From assembly GCF_039540575.1 (NCBI RefSeq), contig NZ_BAABFC010000016.1, positions 1 through 64,000 on the forward strand: a stretch of DNA of 64,000 nt, written 5' to 3'. A program made the translations under genes and the position numbers. The stretch is from Pseudaeromonas paramecii (GTDB taxonomy: Bacteria > Pseudomonadota > Gammaproteobacteria > Enterobacterales > Aeromonadaceae). Under the pieces are notes generated by a model, which saw only the letters and a program-made list of their open reading frames with translations, was not told where the DNA came from and did no database searches. Each line of letters starts with the position of its first letter. The stretch's first letter is position 1. This document shows, piece after piece, positions 16,978-27,102 of this stretch.

Positions 16978-19200
16978 CTACCGGCAAGGGGCCACGCAAC
17001 CAAGGGGCAGCCATTGGCTACCCAATGGCCGTCGCTGATACCAGGGCGCCGTCGCCCGGTAGGCGGCCAGCTGCCACCCCTCGGGCCAGAAGGCCAGGCT
17101 GAGGGCCCCCGCCTCCCCCGTCACCCACTGCGCCCGCCCGCCATAGCGGGCCCGCACCTCGGCATGGGGGAAGCCCCAGCGATTGCCTTGCCCGGCGCTG
17201 TGCAGCACCAAGGCGGGGTCTACCGCCGCTATCCAATCGGGGATGGAAGAGTAGCGGCTACCATGGTGCGGCGACACCAGGATGTCGGCCCTGGGCTGGC
17301 CGGCCGCCACCAGGCGCCGCTCCACGCCGGCGGTAAGATCCCCGGTGAGCAGCACGGCCTGCCGGCCGTCGCTGATACGCACCACGCAACTGTCCTCGTT
17401 GTGCTGACCGTCCCTCGCCTGCCAGGGGGCCAGCACCTCCAGCGTCAGGCTCCCCCAGCGCCAGCGCTGGCCCCGTTGACAGACTTGGGTATCGGCCGTC
17501 CAGCGATGGGAGGAGATCAGCTGCTGCACCGGCAGGGCCGCCAAAATCCGCTGCCAGTTGGCGCTGTGATCCCGGTCGGCATGGCTCACCACCAGGGCGT
17601 GCAGGCGTCGTATCCCCTGCCAGCGCAGCATGGGCAAGACCGCGGCCTCCGCCAGGTTGAAGCCGCCGGGGAAGGCATCGCCGGCGTCATAGAGCAGCCC
17701 TTCGTCCCCCTGGCGAACCAGCACCGACAGTCCCTGCCCCACATCCACCAGGGTCAGCTGCCAGGGGGGCCTGGGTTGGGCCCAAAGCAGGCACACCGCC
17801 AACAGGCCGCACAGCGCCAGCGGCCGTCCCGCCGGCCAACGCCAGACCAGCCAGGCGGCCAGAAGCAAACAGGCGGCGATGCCTTGGAACTGGCTAAGCC
17901 AGAGCCAGCCATTGAGCCGTTCGGTGAGCCCGTCGATCAGCTGCATCAAGGCCCACAGCAACCAGGCGACGCTCTGCAAGCCCAGGCCAGCCAGCTCCGG
18001 GAACAGCGGCAACAACAAGGTACTGAGCAGCGCCAGCGGGATGAGGCAGAGACAAAACAGCGGCACCGCCAGCAGGTTGACCGGCAACGCCAGCCAGGAG
18101 AGGCCGCCGAAATAGCTCCACTGCAGCGGCAGCAAACCAACACCCAGGCCTAGCTGCAGCCGAAACAACCCGGCCTTGGGCCAGACAAACAGCAGCACAA
18201 AAATCAGCCCCACGGCGCCGATGGACAGCCAGAAGCCGGTGCTAAACAACGCCCAGCCATCCAGACACAAGAGCCCCACCAGGGTCAGCCACCACAGCTG
18301 CCAGCGGCCCCAGCGGCGCCGGAGCAGGTGACCGCCGATCCACAGGCAGAGCATCAGCAAGGCCCGTTGGGTCGGCAAAGCAAAGTCGGCCAAGTAGGCA
18401 TAGCCCAGAGCCAGCAGGCCGCCGCCCAGCCAGGGCAGCCGTGGCGAGTAGCCCGCCCCCAGCCACAGGGGCAGGCGGGCCAGCAGATAGCCCAATCCGC
18501 AGGCCAGGCCGATGTGCAGTCCCGAAATGGCCATCAGATGAATGAGCCCCACCTGCCGCAGCTGCTGCCATTGGCCCGGCTCCACCCCATCCCGCTCGCC
18601 AAACACCAGGGCCAGCACCAGACCGGCGGTCGGCGCCTCCCCCAGCGCCGCCCTTGCCCGGGACAGCAGACGCTGGCGCAGATCCGGCGGCGCCGGCGCG
18701 TGGCTGAGCAGCTGCTTGAGACTCCCCCGCGCCGTGATGCCCTGCCCCAGTGCCTGGCGCAAGGCATCAAAGCCCACCGGATTGCCCAGCCCCTGGATAG
18801 GCACGAGCCGCACCCGGGCGCTCAGGCTGTCGCCCGGGGTAAAGGCCGCCGGGGGTGGATAGAGCCCCAGTCGTATCCGTGGCACCGGCCAAAGGGGCTT
18901 GGCATCCAGCTGGGAGAGGGCCACAATCAGCTGGCCGGTCTGGCCCTCGACCCGGCTTTCAAGCACGGTGCCGGATATGGTATGTTGCGTTTCGCCTTGG
19001 TAGAGCTGGCCCAGCCAGGCCAGTTGCAGGTTAAAAAACAGCACCATCCAGCCCACGCCTGACAGGGTGGCTGCCATCAGTCTGTCACCTTTAGCCAGGC
19101 ATACTAGTCCCAGCAGCCATGCAATCAGTGCCCAGACGGGTGACGGCAACTGGGGCCACCACCAGCAAGAGACGGCACCCAAGGCAAACAGGGGCAACAC
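16978..19200 (-). CDS. comEC: DNA internalisation-related competence protein ComEC/Rec2
   Basis: Inner-membrane channel for uptake of transforming single-stranded DNA. The protein has a hydrophobic N-terminus, a DUF4131-type soluble region, the central competence domain with many helices, and a C-terminal metallo-beta-lactamase-like domain with the motif VVSHADRDHSANW. The open frame extends upstream to 19518, but that part overlaps the divergent DUF2062 gene and is not conserved. GTG at 19200 (VLPLFALGAVSCWWW) gives 740 residues, the family size; GTG at 19227 is possible. Other competence genes are not in the window. Confidence 0.9.
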   Translation of the reverse strand: MLPLFALGAVSCWWWPQLPSPVWALIAWLLGLVCLAKGDRLMAATLSGVGWMVLFFNLQLAWLGQLYQGETQHTISGTVLESRVEGQTGQLIVALSQLDAKPLWPVPRIRLGLYPPPAAFTPGDSLSARVRLVPIQGLGNPVGFDALRQALGQGITARGSLKQLLSHAPAPPDLRQRLLSRARAALGEAPTAGLVLALVFGERDGVEPGQWQQLRQVGLIHLMAISGLHIGLACGLGYLLARLPLWLGAGYSPRLPWLGGGLLALGYAYLADFALPTQRALLMLCLWIGGHLLRRRWGRWQLWWLTLVGLLCLDGWALFSTGFWLSIGAVGLIFVLLFVWPKAGLFRLQLGLGVGLLPLQWSYFGGLSWLALPVNLLAVPLFCLCLIPLALLSTLLLPLFPELAGLGLQSVAWLLWALMQLIDGLTERLNGWLWLSQFQGIAACLLLAAWLVWRWPAGRPLALCGLLAVCLLWAQPRPPWQLTLVDVGQGLSVLVRQGDEGLLYDAGDAFPGGFNLAEAAVLPMLRWQGIRRLHALVVSHADRDHSANWQRILAALPVQQLISSHRWTADTQVCQRGQRWRWGSLTLEVLAPWQARDGQHNEDSCVVRISDGRQAVLLTGDLTAGVERRLVAAGQPRADILVSPHHGSRYSSIPDWIAAVDPALVLHSAGQGNRWGFPHAEVRARYGGRAQWVTGEAGALSLAFWPEGWQLAAYRATAPWYQRRPLGSQWLPLGCVAPCR

Positions 19201-19240
19201 AGTGCCCCGGGTTCCCGCCTTAGACACAGAAGTAGATGCG

Positions 19241-19762
19241 ATGCCCAAGAAGTTTCTAAAACGTTGGATGCCGGATCCGGCCAAGATAAAAGAGCAAAAA
19301 AACCTGCGGATGTTCAGCAAATGGTTGGGGGATGGCAATCTTTGGCATCTGAATCGACGCTCGGCGTCCGGTGCCTTTGCCGTGGGCCTGTTCATGGCAT
19401 GGATCCCCGTTCCGTTCCAGATGGTGCTGGCCGCTGGCGCCGCCATCATATTGCGGGTCAACCTGCCCCTGTCGGTGGCCCTGGTATGGCTCACCAACCC
19501 GGTGACCATGCCGCCCATGTTCTACTTCGCCTATTATTTTGGTGCCCGGGTGCTGGGCATGCCACCTGTGCAATTTGAACTGAACCTGAGCTGGGACTGG
19601 CTGGTCACCGTGATGGAGACCATCGGCAAGCCCTTCTTGCTTGGTTGCGGCATGCTGGCGGTGATCTGCAGCCTGGTGGGGTATCTGAGCATCCAGCTGC
19701 TGTGGCGCATCTCGGTGCAGCGCCGCTGGGCCCAGCGGCTGAAAAAAGACGGCTCACGCTAA
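19241..19762 (+). CDS. DUF2062 membrane protein
   Basis: The start MPKKFLKRWMPD at 19241 gives 173 residues. The block LWHLNRRSASGAFAVGLFMAWIPVPFQM and hydrophobic helices mark DUF2062, a small inner-membrane family of unknown function. The frame is open upstream to 19067, but that overlaps comEC. It sits in the gap between comEC and lolCDE, a linkage also seen in other gammaproteobacteria, and is divergent from comEC with only 40 bases between start codons. Confidence 0.88.
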   Translation: MPKKFLKRWMPDPAKIKEQKNLRMFSKWLGDGNLWHLNRRSASGAFAVGLFMAWIPVPFQMVLAAGAAIILRVNLPLSVALVWLTNPVTMPPMFYFAYYFGARVLGMPPVQFELNLSWDWLVTVMETIGKPFLLGCGMLAVICSLVGYLSIQLLWRISVQRRWAQRLKKDGSR

Positions 19763-19784
19763 ATCCCTCGCGGGAACCAGCAAA

Positions 19785-19816
19785 ACAACAACGGCTCCCT
19801 GGGGAGCCGTTGTTGT
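19785..19816. terminator. Bidirectional terminator between the DUF2062 gene and lolE
   Basis: AACAACGGCTCCC and GGGAGCCGTTGTT form a perfect stem with a two-base loop, with T-rich flanks on the plus strand and A-rich on the other side. Confidence 0.85.
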
Positions 19817-19840
19817 TTCTATCCTGCGTCAGGCCAGCGC

Positions 19841-21082
19841 CTAGCGTCCCAGCTCCCGGGCCGGCGCCAGACCACTGGCCCGCCAGGCCGGATACAGGGT
19901 GGCCAGCAGGCTCATCAGCACCGCCACGGCGCTCACCAGCAGCACATCCGTCAGGTGCAGCTGGGAGGGCAGAAAGTCGATGAAGTAGATGTCCGGGTTC
20001 AAGAAGCGGTGACCAATCAGCCGCTCCAGCAGGGCGATGAGATCGCTCAAGTACAAGGAGAGCAGACTGCCCGTCACGGCGCCGGCGATGGCACCGGCCA
20101 GGCCATTCATCAGCCCCTGCACCATGAAGGTCAGCCGGATCTGCCAGTTGCCCGCCCCCATGGTCTTCAAGATGGCGATGTCGCCACGCTTCTCGTTCAC
20201 CGCCAGCACCAGGGTGGAGACGATGTTGAAGCAGGCCACCGCCACCACCATCAGCATCACCACATACATGACGGTGCGCACCATCTGGATGTCCTGATAC
20301 AGATAGCCCTGGGAGTTCATCCAGCTGCGCACATACAGGCGATAAGGCAAGCGGTTGGCGGCAGAGAAGGTGATGGTCTGGGCCTGCATCAGCTCCCGGA
20401 CCTTGAGGCTGAAGCCCTGCACCTTGTCGCCCCAGCCCAGGGCCGCCTGGGCATCCGCCAGGTGCATGAAGCCCAGCATGCCATCCAGCTGCCCCCCCAG
20501 CTCCAGCAGGCCAATCAGGGTGAACCGGCGCTGCAGCGGCGCCTTCATGGCCAGATTCGGATCGCTGTTGGGCAGCAACAGGGTCACCGCATCCCCCAGC
20601 TGGAGCCCCAGCCGTTTGGCCAGTTGCTGCCCCAGGATGAGGCCGTTCTCGCCGGGTTTGAGGGCCTCAAGCCCGTCTCCCGTCATGTAGTGATCGGCAT
20701 CGGAGATGGCGGTTTCCGCCTCCGGCAGCACGGCACGCAGTTGCACCGCCTTCATCTGATTGCCCTTCTCCAGCATGCCGTTGACCCGGATCAGCGGCGC
20801 CACCGCCAGCACCCCCTCGCCTTTTTGCAGCTGCCATTGGGCCTGATGCCAGTCGGCGATCGGCTCGCCGACCGCCTCCACCTCGCCATGGGGGATCACC
20901 GCCAGCACCCGGGAGCGCAGCTCCTGCTCGAAGCCGTTCATGGCCGACAGGCCCATGATGAGGGCCATCACCCCCAGGGCGATGCCTAGCACCGAGGCCA
21001 CCGAGATGAAGGAGACAAAGCCGCTGCGGGCCCGGGCCCGGCTGTAACGCAGCCCCAGAAACAGGGCCAGAGGCTTGAACAT
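19841..21082 (-). CDS. lolE: Lipoprotein-releasing ABC transporter permease LolE
   Basis: Membrane subunit of LolCDE, which extracts lipoproteins from the inner membrane and hands them to LolA. 413 residues with the MacB-like layout: one N-terminal helix (about 25-50), a large periplasmic domain, then three C-terminal helices. The start codon overlaps the lolD stop by one base (TGATG). LolE rather than LolC is assigned by position as third gene. Confidence 0.92.
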   Translation of the reverse strand: MFKPLALFLGLRYSRARARSGFVSFISVASVLGIALGVMALIMGLSAMNGFEQELRSRVLAVIPHGEVEAVGEPIADWHQAQWQLQKGEGVLAVAPLIRVNGMLEKGNQMKAVQLRAVLPEAETAISDADHYMTGDGLEALKPGENGLILGQQLAKRLGLQLGDAVTLLLPNSDPNLAMKAPLQRRFTLIGLLELGGQLDGMLGFMHLADAQAALGWGDKVQGFSLKVRELMQAQTITFSAANRLPYRLYVRSWMNSQGYLYQDIQMVRTVMYVVMLMVVAVACFNIVSTLVLAVNEKRGDIAILKTMGAGNWQIRLTFMVQGLMNGLAGAIAGAVTGSLLSLYLSDLIALLERLIGHRFLNPDIYFIDFLPSQLHLTDVLLVSAVAVLMSLLATLYPAWRASGLAPARELGR

Positions 21083-21768
21083 CAGACCACCTCCGCCACC
21101 TGGCCACTGACCAGGGTGATGCGCCTATGCAGGCGCGCCGCCAGCTCCCGGTCATGGGTCACCACCACAAAGGCGGTGCCCAGCTCGCGGTTGAGCTCGC
21201 ACATGAGGCCATAGATGCTCTCGGCGCTCTTGTGATCAAGGTTGCCGGTGGGCTCATCCGCCAACACCAGCTTGGGCTCGTTCACCAGCGCCCGGGCGAT
21301 GGCCACCCGCTGCCGCTCACCACCGGAGAGCTCAGACGGCTTGTGGCTCAGGCGATGCCCCAGCCCCACTCGTTGCAGCATGGCGGTGGCCCGTGCTTTG
21401 GCCTCCGCCACCGAGCAGCCGGCGATCAGCAGGGGCATGGCGGCGTTCTCCAGGGCACTGAACTCGCCGAGCAGATGGTGGAATTGGTACACAAAGCCCA
21501 GCTCCCGGTTGCGAAAGCGAGCCTGCTGTTTGGGTTTGAGACTGTGGATATCGGCCTGCTGGAAGAACACCTGGCCGCTGCTGGGGGTGTCCAGGGCGCC
21601 CAGCAGGTGCAGCAGGGTACTCTTGCCGGAGCCCGAGCTGCCCACCACCGCCAGCATCTCGCCCTCGGCCACCTGCAGACTGACCTGATGCAGGACCTGG
21701 GTATCCAGCTCCCCTTCCCGATAGTGTTTGGACAACTGCTGACAACTGAGCAGGGGGGTCTTATTCAT
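21082..21768 (-). CDS. lolD: Lipoprotein-releasing system ATP-binding protein LolD
   Basis: ATPase of the LolCDE transporter, 228 residues. Walker A GSSGSGKST, signature LSGGERQR, Walker B LVLADEPTGNLD are all intact. The start lies within the last eight bases of lolC and the stop overlaps the start of lolE, so the three genes are tightly coupled. Confidence 0.96.
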   Translation of the reverse strand: MNKTPLLSCQQLSKHYREGELDTQVLHQVSLQVAEGEMLAVVGSSGSGKSTLLHLLGALDTPSSGQVFFQQADIHSLKPKQQARFRNRELGFVYQFHHLLGEFSALENAAMPLLIAGCSVAEAKARATAMLQRVGLGHRLSHKPSELSGGERQRVAIARALVNEPKLVLADEPTGNLDHKSAESIYGLMCELNRELGTAFVVVTHDRELAARLHRRITLVSGQVAEVV

Positions 21769-22996
21769 AACGCAATGCCTCGGCAGGTCGAATGGCGGCG
21801 GCCCGGTAGGCCGGATACAGGGTGGCCAGGAAGCTGATGAGCAGGCCCCCCAGGCTGATGAGGGCGATCTGACCCGGCAGCATCACCACCGGCAGCCCCT
21901 GGCCGCCGGCGGCCATATACAGATTGAGCCCCAGCAGCGCCAGGGCCTGGTTGAGGTAGGCGGCCAGAGTACAGCCCAACAGGGTGCCGAACAGGCCGCC
22001 CATGATGCCGCTCCAGGCGCCCTGGACCATGAAGATCCGCAGCACGGCGCCGGTTTCCAGCCCCATGGTGCGCAAGATGGCCACCTCGCCCTGCTTGTCC
22101 AACACCACCATCACCAGGGCCGAGAGGATGTTGAAGGCCGCCACCATGATGATGAGCACCAGCATCAGGGACATGAGGTGCTTCTCCATGGCCACGGCGC
22201 GAAACAGCTCGCCCCGCTCCTCCCGCCAGTCGTGCAGCACCAGGCCGTCCGGCAGCTGATCAGGGTGGATTTGCGACACGGCAAAGGCGTCATCCAGCCA
22301 CAACCGCAGGCCACTGACCTGATCTGGACCGTAGCGCAGCAGGCGGCGGGCATCCTCCAGGTTGACGAGCGCCACCTGTTCGTCCACATCGGCCCGCACC
22401 TCGAAGCTGCCCACCAGGGTGAACAAGCGCTGGCTGGGCACCCGCCCCAGGGGGGTGAAGCGGCTGCCCTCGCCGGAGAGCAGACGCACCTGATCTCCCG
22501 GCAGCAGGGTCAGGCGCCGGGCGATGCCGCTGCCGACTATGATGTTGAAGGATCCGGGTGTCAGCTTGGCCAGCAGCTCAGGCCCCAACTGCTGGGCCAG
22601 CCGATCCGAGGCCGGGAAGTGCAAGGGGTCTATGCCCATCAAGGAGAGTGCCGTCAGCTCCCCCGGGCTCTGGGCCATCACCTCACCCCGGATGAGCGGG
22701 GCCCGGGCCAGCTCGTGGGGCTGTTTGGGCAGCGCCTCGGCCAGAGTTTGCCAGTGGCTCAGGCGGCCATCGGCGTCACTCAACACGGCATGGGGAATGA
22801 CCCCCAAGATGCGGCCCTTCAACTGCCCCTCGAAACCATTCATCACAGAGCTGACCACGATCAGTGCCGCCACCCCGATGGCGATGCCGAAGGTGGAGAA
22901 CAGGGAGACAAAAGAGGCGAAGCGATCCTCGCCGCGGGCGCCGGCATAGCGCAGGCCGATGGCCAGGCTCAGCGGCTGGAAGATGGAAAATGTCAC
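21761..22996 (-). CDS. lolC: Lipoprotein-releasing ABC transporter permease LolC
   Basis: 411 residues with the same topology as lolE: an N-terminal helix, a long periplasmic domain and three C-terminal helices. First gene of lolCDE, and therefore the LolC subunit that receives LolA. The N-terminal FQPLSLAIGLRYAGARGEDRF motif is typical. Divergent from the PilZ gene with 77 bases between starts. Confidence 0.92.
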   Translation of the reverse strand: MTFSIFQPLSLAIGLRYAGARGEDRFASFVSLFSTFGIAIGVAALIVVSSVMNGFEGQLKGRILGVIPHAVLSDADGRLSHWQTLAEALPKQPHELARAPLIRGEVMAQSPGELTALSLMGIDPLHFPASDRLAQQLGPELLAKLTPGSFNIIVGSGIARRLTLLPGDQVRLLSGEGSRFTPLGRVPSQRLFTLVGSFEVRADVDEQVALVNLEDARRLLRYGPDQVSGLRLWLDDAFAVSQIHPDQLPDGLVLHDWREERGELFRAVAMEKHLMSLMLVLIIMVAAFNILSALVMVVLDKQGEVAILRTMGLETGAVLRIFMVQGAWSGIMGGLFGTLLGCTLAAYLNQALALLGLNLYMAAGGQGLPVVMLPGQIALISLGGLLISFLATLYPAYRAAAIRPAEALRYE

Positions 22997-23073
22997 GCCA
23001 AACCCAAGCGTTGCTATTAAAGAGGGATAGCGGATAATAAATGCAAAGATGTTGCGCCAACAAGGGGATAGCC

Positions 23074-23640
23074 TTGAGCGAAGAGTATTTTAGCATTCAG
23101 CACCGGCTGGCCGTGAACCTGATCCCACTGCCCCTGGGCAGCCCCTTGCCGGATCTGGAGCAACTTGAGGCCGAATTGCCCGAGCCCTTTCGCCTGAGCA
23201 ACAGCATCGCCCACCTTGAGGTAGGCAGTCATCGCGCCCTGCGTAACCTCAGTGACGAGCTGCAGCCCCTGGTGGACATCATCAACCAGCAATCCCAGAA
23301 GATTAACGTACTGCTGGGCTTCGTGCTGAGCATGCAGGATGAGCCTCACCAGCGGCATCATACCGAACGCTTCGGTGCCGGCGGCCTGACCCTGTGCACC
23401 GCACTGCCCCTGGTTCCTCACCAGCTGGTGCAGCTCAAGATCTTCTTGCAGGAGGAAGCGGCCGCCATCTTCTGTTACGGCCGGGTGACCCAGGTCAGCC
23501 CCGAGGGCGAACAGCACCGCCTCCAGCTGGAATATGCCCGCATCCGTGACGAGGATAGGGAGCTGCTCATTCGCGCCAGCCTGCATGTGCAATCCAAACA
23601 GCTTAAACTGCGTGCCCAGCAAAGGGCCAACTCACTCTAG
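23074..23640 (+). CDS. PilZ-domain protein (possible c-di-GMP effector)
   Basis: Starting at TTG 23074 the protein begins LSEEYFSIQHRLAVNL, with AAGGGG six bases upstream; an in-frame ATG at 23041 lacks such a site and adds unconserved residues. 188 residues. Residues about 100-175 have PilZ-like beta-strand character (ERFGAGGLTLCTALPLVPHQLVQLKI), but the usual RxxxR and DxSxxG motifs are degenerate, so c-di-GMP binding is uncertain. It lies 12 bases before mfd and may be co-transcribed with it. Confidence 0.7.
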   Translation: MSEEYFSIQHRLAVNLIPLPLGSPLPDLEQLEAELPEPFRLSNSIAHLEVGSHRALRNLSDELQPLVDIINQQSQKINVLLGFVLSMQDEPHQRHHTERFGAGGLTLCTALPLVPHQLVQLKIFLQEEAAAIFCYGRVTQVSPEGEQHRLQLEYARIRDEDRELLIRASLHVQSKQLKLRAQQRANSL

Positions 23641-23652
23641 ATCCCGATAGCC

Positions 23653-26600
23653 ATGAGCCAATTGTTTCACCTGACCCCGCCCAGCCGGGCCGGGGAACGC
23701 CAGACCCTGGGAAACCTGCCAGGCAGCAGCCTGGCCCTGGCCGCCGCCGAGCTGGTGCGAGCCCATCCGCATCCGGTACTCATTTTGGTGGCCGATACCC
23801 CGGCCGCCCTGCGCCTGGAGCAGGAGCTGCAGTTCCTGCTGCGCGATGCCGACCTGCCGGTGCTGCTGTTCCCGGACTGGGAGACCCTGCCTTACGACAG
23901 CTTCTCCCCCCACCAGGACATCATCTCCCAGCGCCTGGAGACCCTCTATCGCCTGCCGCGCATGGCCAGAGGCGCCCTGATCCTGCCCATCGCCACCCTG
24001 ATGCTGCGCTGCGCGCCGGCCAGCTTCATCGACCGCTTCAGCTTACTGGTCAAACCCGGCGACAAGCTGGACCTGCACGGCCTGCGCCGCCGGCTGGAGC
24101 AGGCCGGCTACCTGGCGGTGGAGCAGGTGCTGGAGCACGGCGAGTTCGCCGCCCGGGGCTCCTTGCTGGATCTCTTCCCCATGGGGTCGCGCGAGCCCTA
24201 CCGCATCGACTTCTTCGATGACGAGGTGGACACCCTCCGCACCTTCGATCCGGACAGCCAGCGCTCCAGCAGCCCGGTTGCCGAGGTGCGCCTGCTGCCG
24301 GCCCACGAGTTTCCCACGGATCAAGAGGCCATAGAGGGCTTCCGCCAGCGCTACCGGGAGCGCTTCGACATCAGCCGCGCCCCCGAGTGCATCTACCAGC
24401 AGGTGAGCAAGGGCCACTGGCCCGCCGGCATCGAATACTATCTGCCGCTGTTCTTCGAGCAGACCGCCACCCTGCTGGACTACCTGCCGGAGGACAGCCT
24501 GCTGCTGACCCAGGGGGATCTGCCGGCGGCCAGCCAGCAGTTCTGGGACGACGTGCAGCAGCGCTTTGCCAACCGCCGGGTGGATCCCGCCCGCCCCCTG
24601 TTGCCCCCCGAGGCCCTCTACCTGCCGGTGGATCAGCTGTTCGGCGCCATCAAGCCCTACACCCAGATCCATTTGCAGGCGGAAGCGGCCGAGACCAAGG
24701 CCGGCCGCATCAACCTGCCGGTGGCGGCCCTGCCGGATCTCACCGTGGATGCCCAGGCCGCCGATCCCCTCGCCCGCCTCAAGGCCTTCCTGGCGGAGTA
24801 CCCCGGCCGGGTGCTGCTCTGCGCCGAGTCAGAAGGTCGCCGGGAGAGCCTGCGGGATCTGCTGGCCCCCCTGGGTCACCCCCTGCCCGAGTTCACCAGC
24901 CTGAGTGATTTTGCCCAGGCCAAGGAGACGCTGGGGGTGCTGGTCTGCCCGCTGCAGCAGGGCTTCGTGCTGAGCGACGCCGGCCTGGCCCTCATCGCCG
25001 AGGCCGAGCTGCTGGGGCAGAAGGTGATCCAGCGCCGCCGCCGTGACCGGCAAAAGGGCGGCGCCAGCGGCGATGCCATCATCCGCAACCTGGCGGAGCT
25101 GAGCATAGGCCAGCCGGTGGTGCACCTGGAGCACGGCGTCGGCCGCTACCTGGGGCTGCAGACCATAGATGCCGGCGGCCTGGCCACCGAGTACCTGACC
25201 CTGGAGTACGCCAATCAGGACAAGCTCTATGTGCCGGTGACCTCCCTGCACCTCATCAGCCGCTATAGCGGCGGCGAGCACCCGCCTCTGCACAAGCTGG
25301 GCACCGACGCCTGGAACAAGGCGCGCAAGAAGGCCGCCGACAAGGTGCGGGATGTTGCCGCCGAGCTGCTGGATGTCTACGCCCGCCGCGCCGCGCGGCC
25401 CGGCCTGGCCTTCCGCCACGACAAGCAGGCCTATGCCAGCTTCGCCGCCACCTTCCCCTTCGAGGAGACCCCGGATCAGCTCAACGCCATCAATGCGGTG
25501 CTGGGGGACATGTGTCAGGCCAAGGCCATGGATCGCCTGGTGTGTGGTGACGTGGGCTTCGGCAAGACGGAGGTGGCCATGCGCGCCGCCTTCGTGGCGG
25601 TACACGGCGGCAAGCAGGTGGCGGTGCTGGTGCCCACCACCTTGCTGGCCCAGCAGCACTACGACAACTTCCGTGACCGCTTCGCCAACTGGCCGGTGCG
25701 CATCGAGGTGCTCAGCCGCTTCAAGAGCGCCAAGGAGCAGAAGCTGGCCCTGGACGCCCTGGGGGACGGCAAGCTGGACATCATCATCGGCACCCACAAG
25801 CTGTTGTCCGACGACATTCGCTTCAAGGATCTGGGGCTGCTCATCGTCGATGAGGAGCACAGATTCGGCGTGCGACAAAAAGAGAAGCTCAAGGCCCTGC
25901 GGGCGGACGTGGATATCCTGACCCTCACCGCCACCCCCATCCCCCGCACCCTGAACATGGCCATGAGCGGCATGCGGGATCTCTCCATCATCGCCACGCC
26001 ACCGGCCCGCCGGCTGGCCATCAAGACCTTCGTGCGGGAGTACGACAAGGCGCTGATCCGTGAGGCGGTGCTGCGGGAGCTCAAACGCGGTGGCCAGGTC
26101 TACTTCCTGCACAACGATGTGGAGACCATCGACAAGACCGCCGAACAGCTGGCCGAGCTGTTGCCCGAGGCACGCATCAGCGTGGCCCACGGCCAGATGC
26201 GGGAGCGGGAGCTGGAGAAGGTGATGAGCGACTTCTACCACCAGCGCCACAACCTGCTGGTGTGCACCACCATCATAGAGACCGGCATCGACGTGCCCAG
26301 CGCCAACACCATCATCATGGAGCGCGCCGACCGTCTGGGGCTGGCCCAGCTGCACCAGCTGCGTGGCCGGGTCGGTCGCTCCCACCACCAGGCCTACGCC
26401 TACCTGCTCACCCCCCATCCCAAGGCCATGACCCCGGATGCGGTCAAGCGGCTGGAGGCCATCGAATCCCTGGAGGATCTGGGTGCCGGCTTCGTGCTGG
26501 CCACCCACGATCTGGAGATCCGTGGCGCCGGCGAACTGCTGGGGGACGATCAGAGCGGGCAGATTGAGTCCATCGGTTTCACCCTCTACATGGAGATGCT

Positions 26601-27102
26601 CGAAGAGGCGGTGGCCGCCCTCAAAGAAGGCCGGGAGCCCTCGCTGGATCAGCTGCTCAGCGGCCACACCGACATCGATCTGCGGGTGCCGACCCTGCTG
26701 CCGGATGACTATATCCCGGATGTGAACATGCGCCTGTCGCTGTACAAGCGCATCGCCAGCGCCGACAGCCCCGCCGCCCTGGATGACCTCAAGGTGGAGC
26801 TCATCGACCGCTTCGGCCTGTTGCCCGAGCCCGCCAAACACCTGCTGGCCCTGGCGGCCCAACGGTTGCGGGCGGCGCCCCTGGGCATCAAGCGCATCGA
26901 GGTGAGTGCCGGCGGTGCCCTGGTGGAATTCACCGAGCACACCAAGGTGGATCCCATGAAGGTGGTCAGCCTGCTGCAGAGCCAGCCGCGCATCTTCAAG
27001 ATGGATGGTCCCACCAAGTTGCGCATCGGCATGCCGGCGGTGGACGCCAAGGCCCGCTTTGGCCTGCTGGAACAGCTGCTCGGCCAGTTGGGTGCGGCGT
27101 GA
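23653..27102 (+). CDS. mfd: Transcription-repair coupling factor
   Basis: Removes RNA polymerase stalled at lesions and recruits UvrA. 1149 residues in the full Mfd order: UvrB-like N-terminus (DWETLPYDSFSPHQDIISQR), the CarD-like RNA-polymerase interaction domain (VVHLEHGVGRYLGL, about residue 480-570), the RecG-like motor with Walker A GDVGFGKTEVA (about 630) and DEEH (about 735), and the C-terminal UvrA-masking domain. The GTG start of the next gene overlaps its stop. Confidence 0.98.
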   Translation: MSQLFHLTPPSRAGERQTLGNLPGSSLALAAAELVRAHPHPVLILVADTPAALRLEQELQFLLRDADLPVLLFPDWETLPYDSFSPHQDIISQRLETLYRLPRMARGALILPIATLMLRCAPASFIDRFSLLVKPGDKLDLHGLRRRLEQAGYLAVEQVLEHGEFAARGSLLDLFPMGSREPYRIDFFDDEVDTLRTFDPDSQRSSSPVAEVRLLPAHEFPTDQEAIEGFRQRYRERFDISRAPECIYQQVSKGHWPAGIEYYLPLFFEQTATLLDYLPEDSLLLTQGDLPAASQQFWDDVQQRFANRRVDPARPLLPPEALYLPVDQLFGAIKPYTQIHLQAEAAETKAGRINLPVAALPDLTVDAQAADPLARLKAFLAEYPGRVLLCAESEGRRESLRDLLAPLGHPLPEFTSLSDFAQAKETLGVLVCPLQQGFVLSDAGLALIAEAELLGQKVIQRRRRDRQKGGASGDAIIRNLAELSIGQPVVHLEHGVGRYLGLQTIDAGGLATEYLTLEYANQDKLYVPVTSLHLISRYSGGEHPPLHKLGTDAWNKARKKAADKVRDVAAELLDVYARRAARPGLAFRHDKQAYASFAATFPFEETPDQLNAINAVLGDMCQAKAMDRLVCGDVGFGKTEVAMRAAFVAVHGGKQVAVLVPTTLLAQQHYDNFRDRFANWPVRIEVLSRFKSAKEQKLALDALGDGKLDIIIGTHKLLSDDIRFKDLGLLIVDEEHRFGVRQKEKLKALRADVDILTLTATPIPRTLNMAMSGMRDLSIIATPPARRLAIKTFVREYDKALIREAVLRELKRGGQVYFLHNDVETIDKTAEQLAELLPEARISVAHGQMRERELEKVMSDFYHQRHNLLVCTTIIETGIDVPSANTIIMERADRLGLAQLHQLRGRVGRSHHQAYAYLLTPHPKAMTPDAVKRLEAIESLEDLGAGFVLATHDLEIRGAGELLGDDQSGQIESIGFTLYMEMLEEAVAALKEGREPSLDQLLSGHTDIDLRVPTLLPDDYIPDVNMRLSLYKRIASADSPAALDDLKVELIDRFGLLPEPAKHLLALAAQRLRAAPLGIKRIEVSAGGALVEFTEHTKVDPMKVVSLLQSQPRIFKMDGPTKLRIGMPAVDAKARFGLLEQLLGQLGAA

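Noticed and set aside
19201..19518. N-terminal extension of comEC
   Set aside because: It overlaps the divergent DUF2062 gene and is not like ComEC; a GTG at 19200 fits the family.
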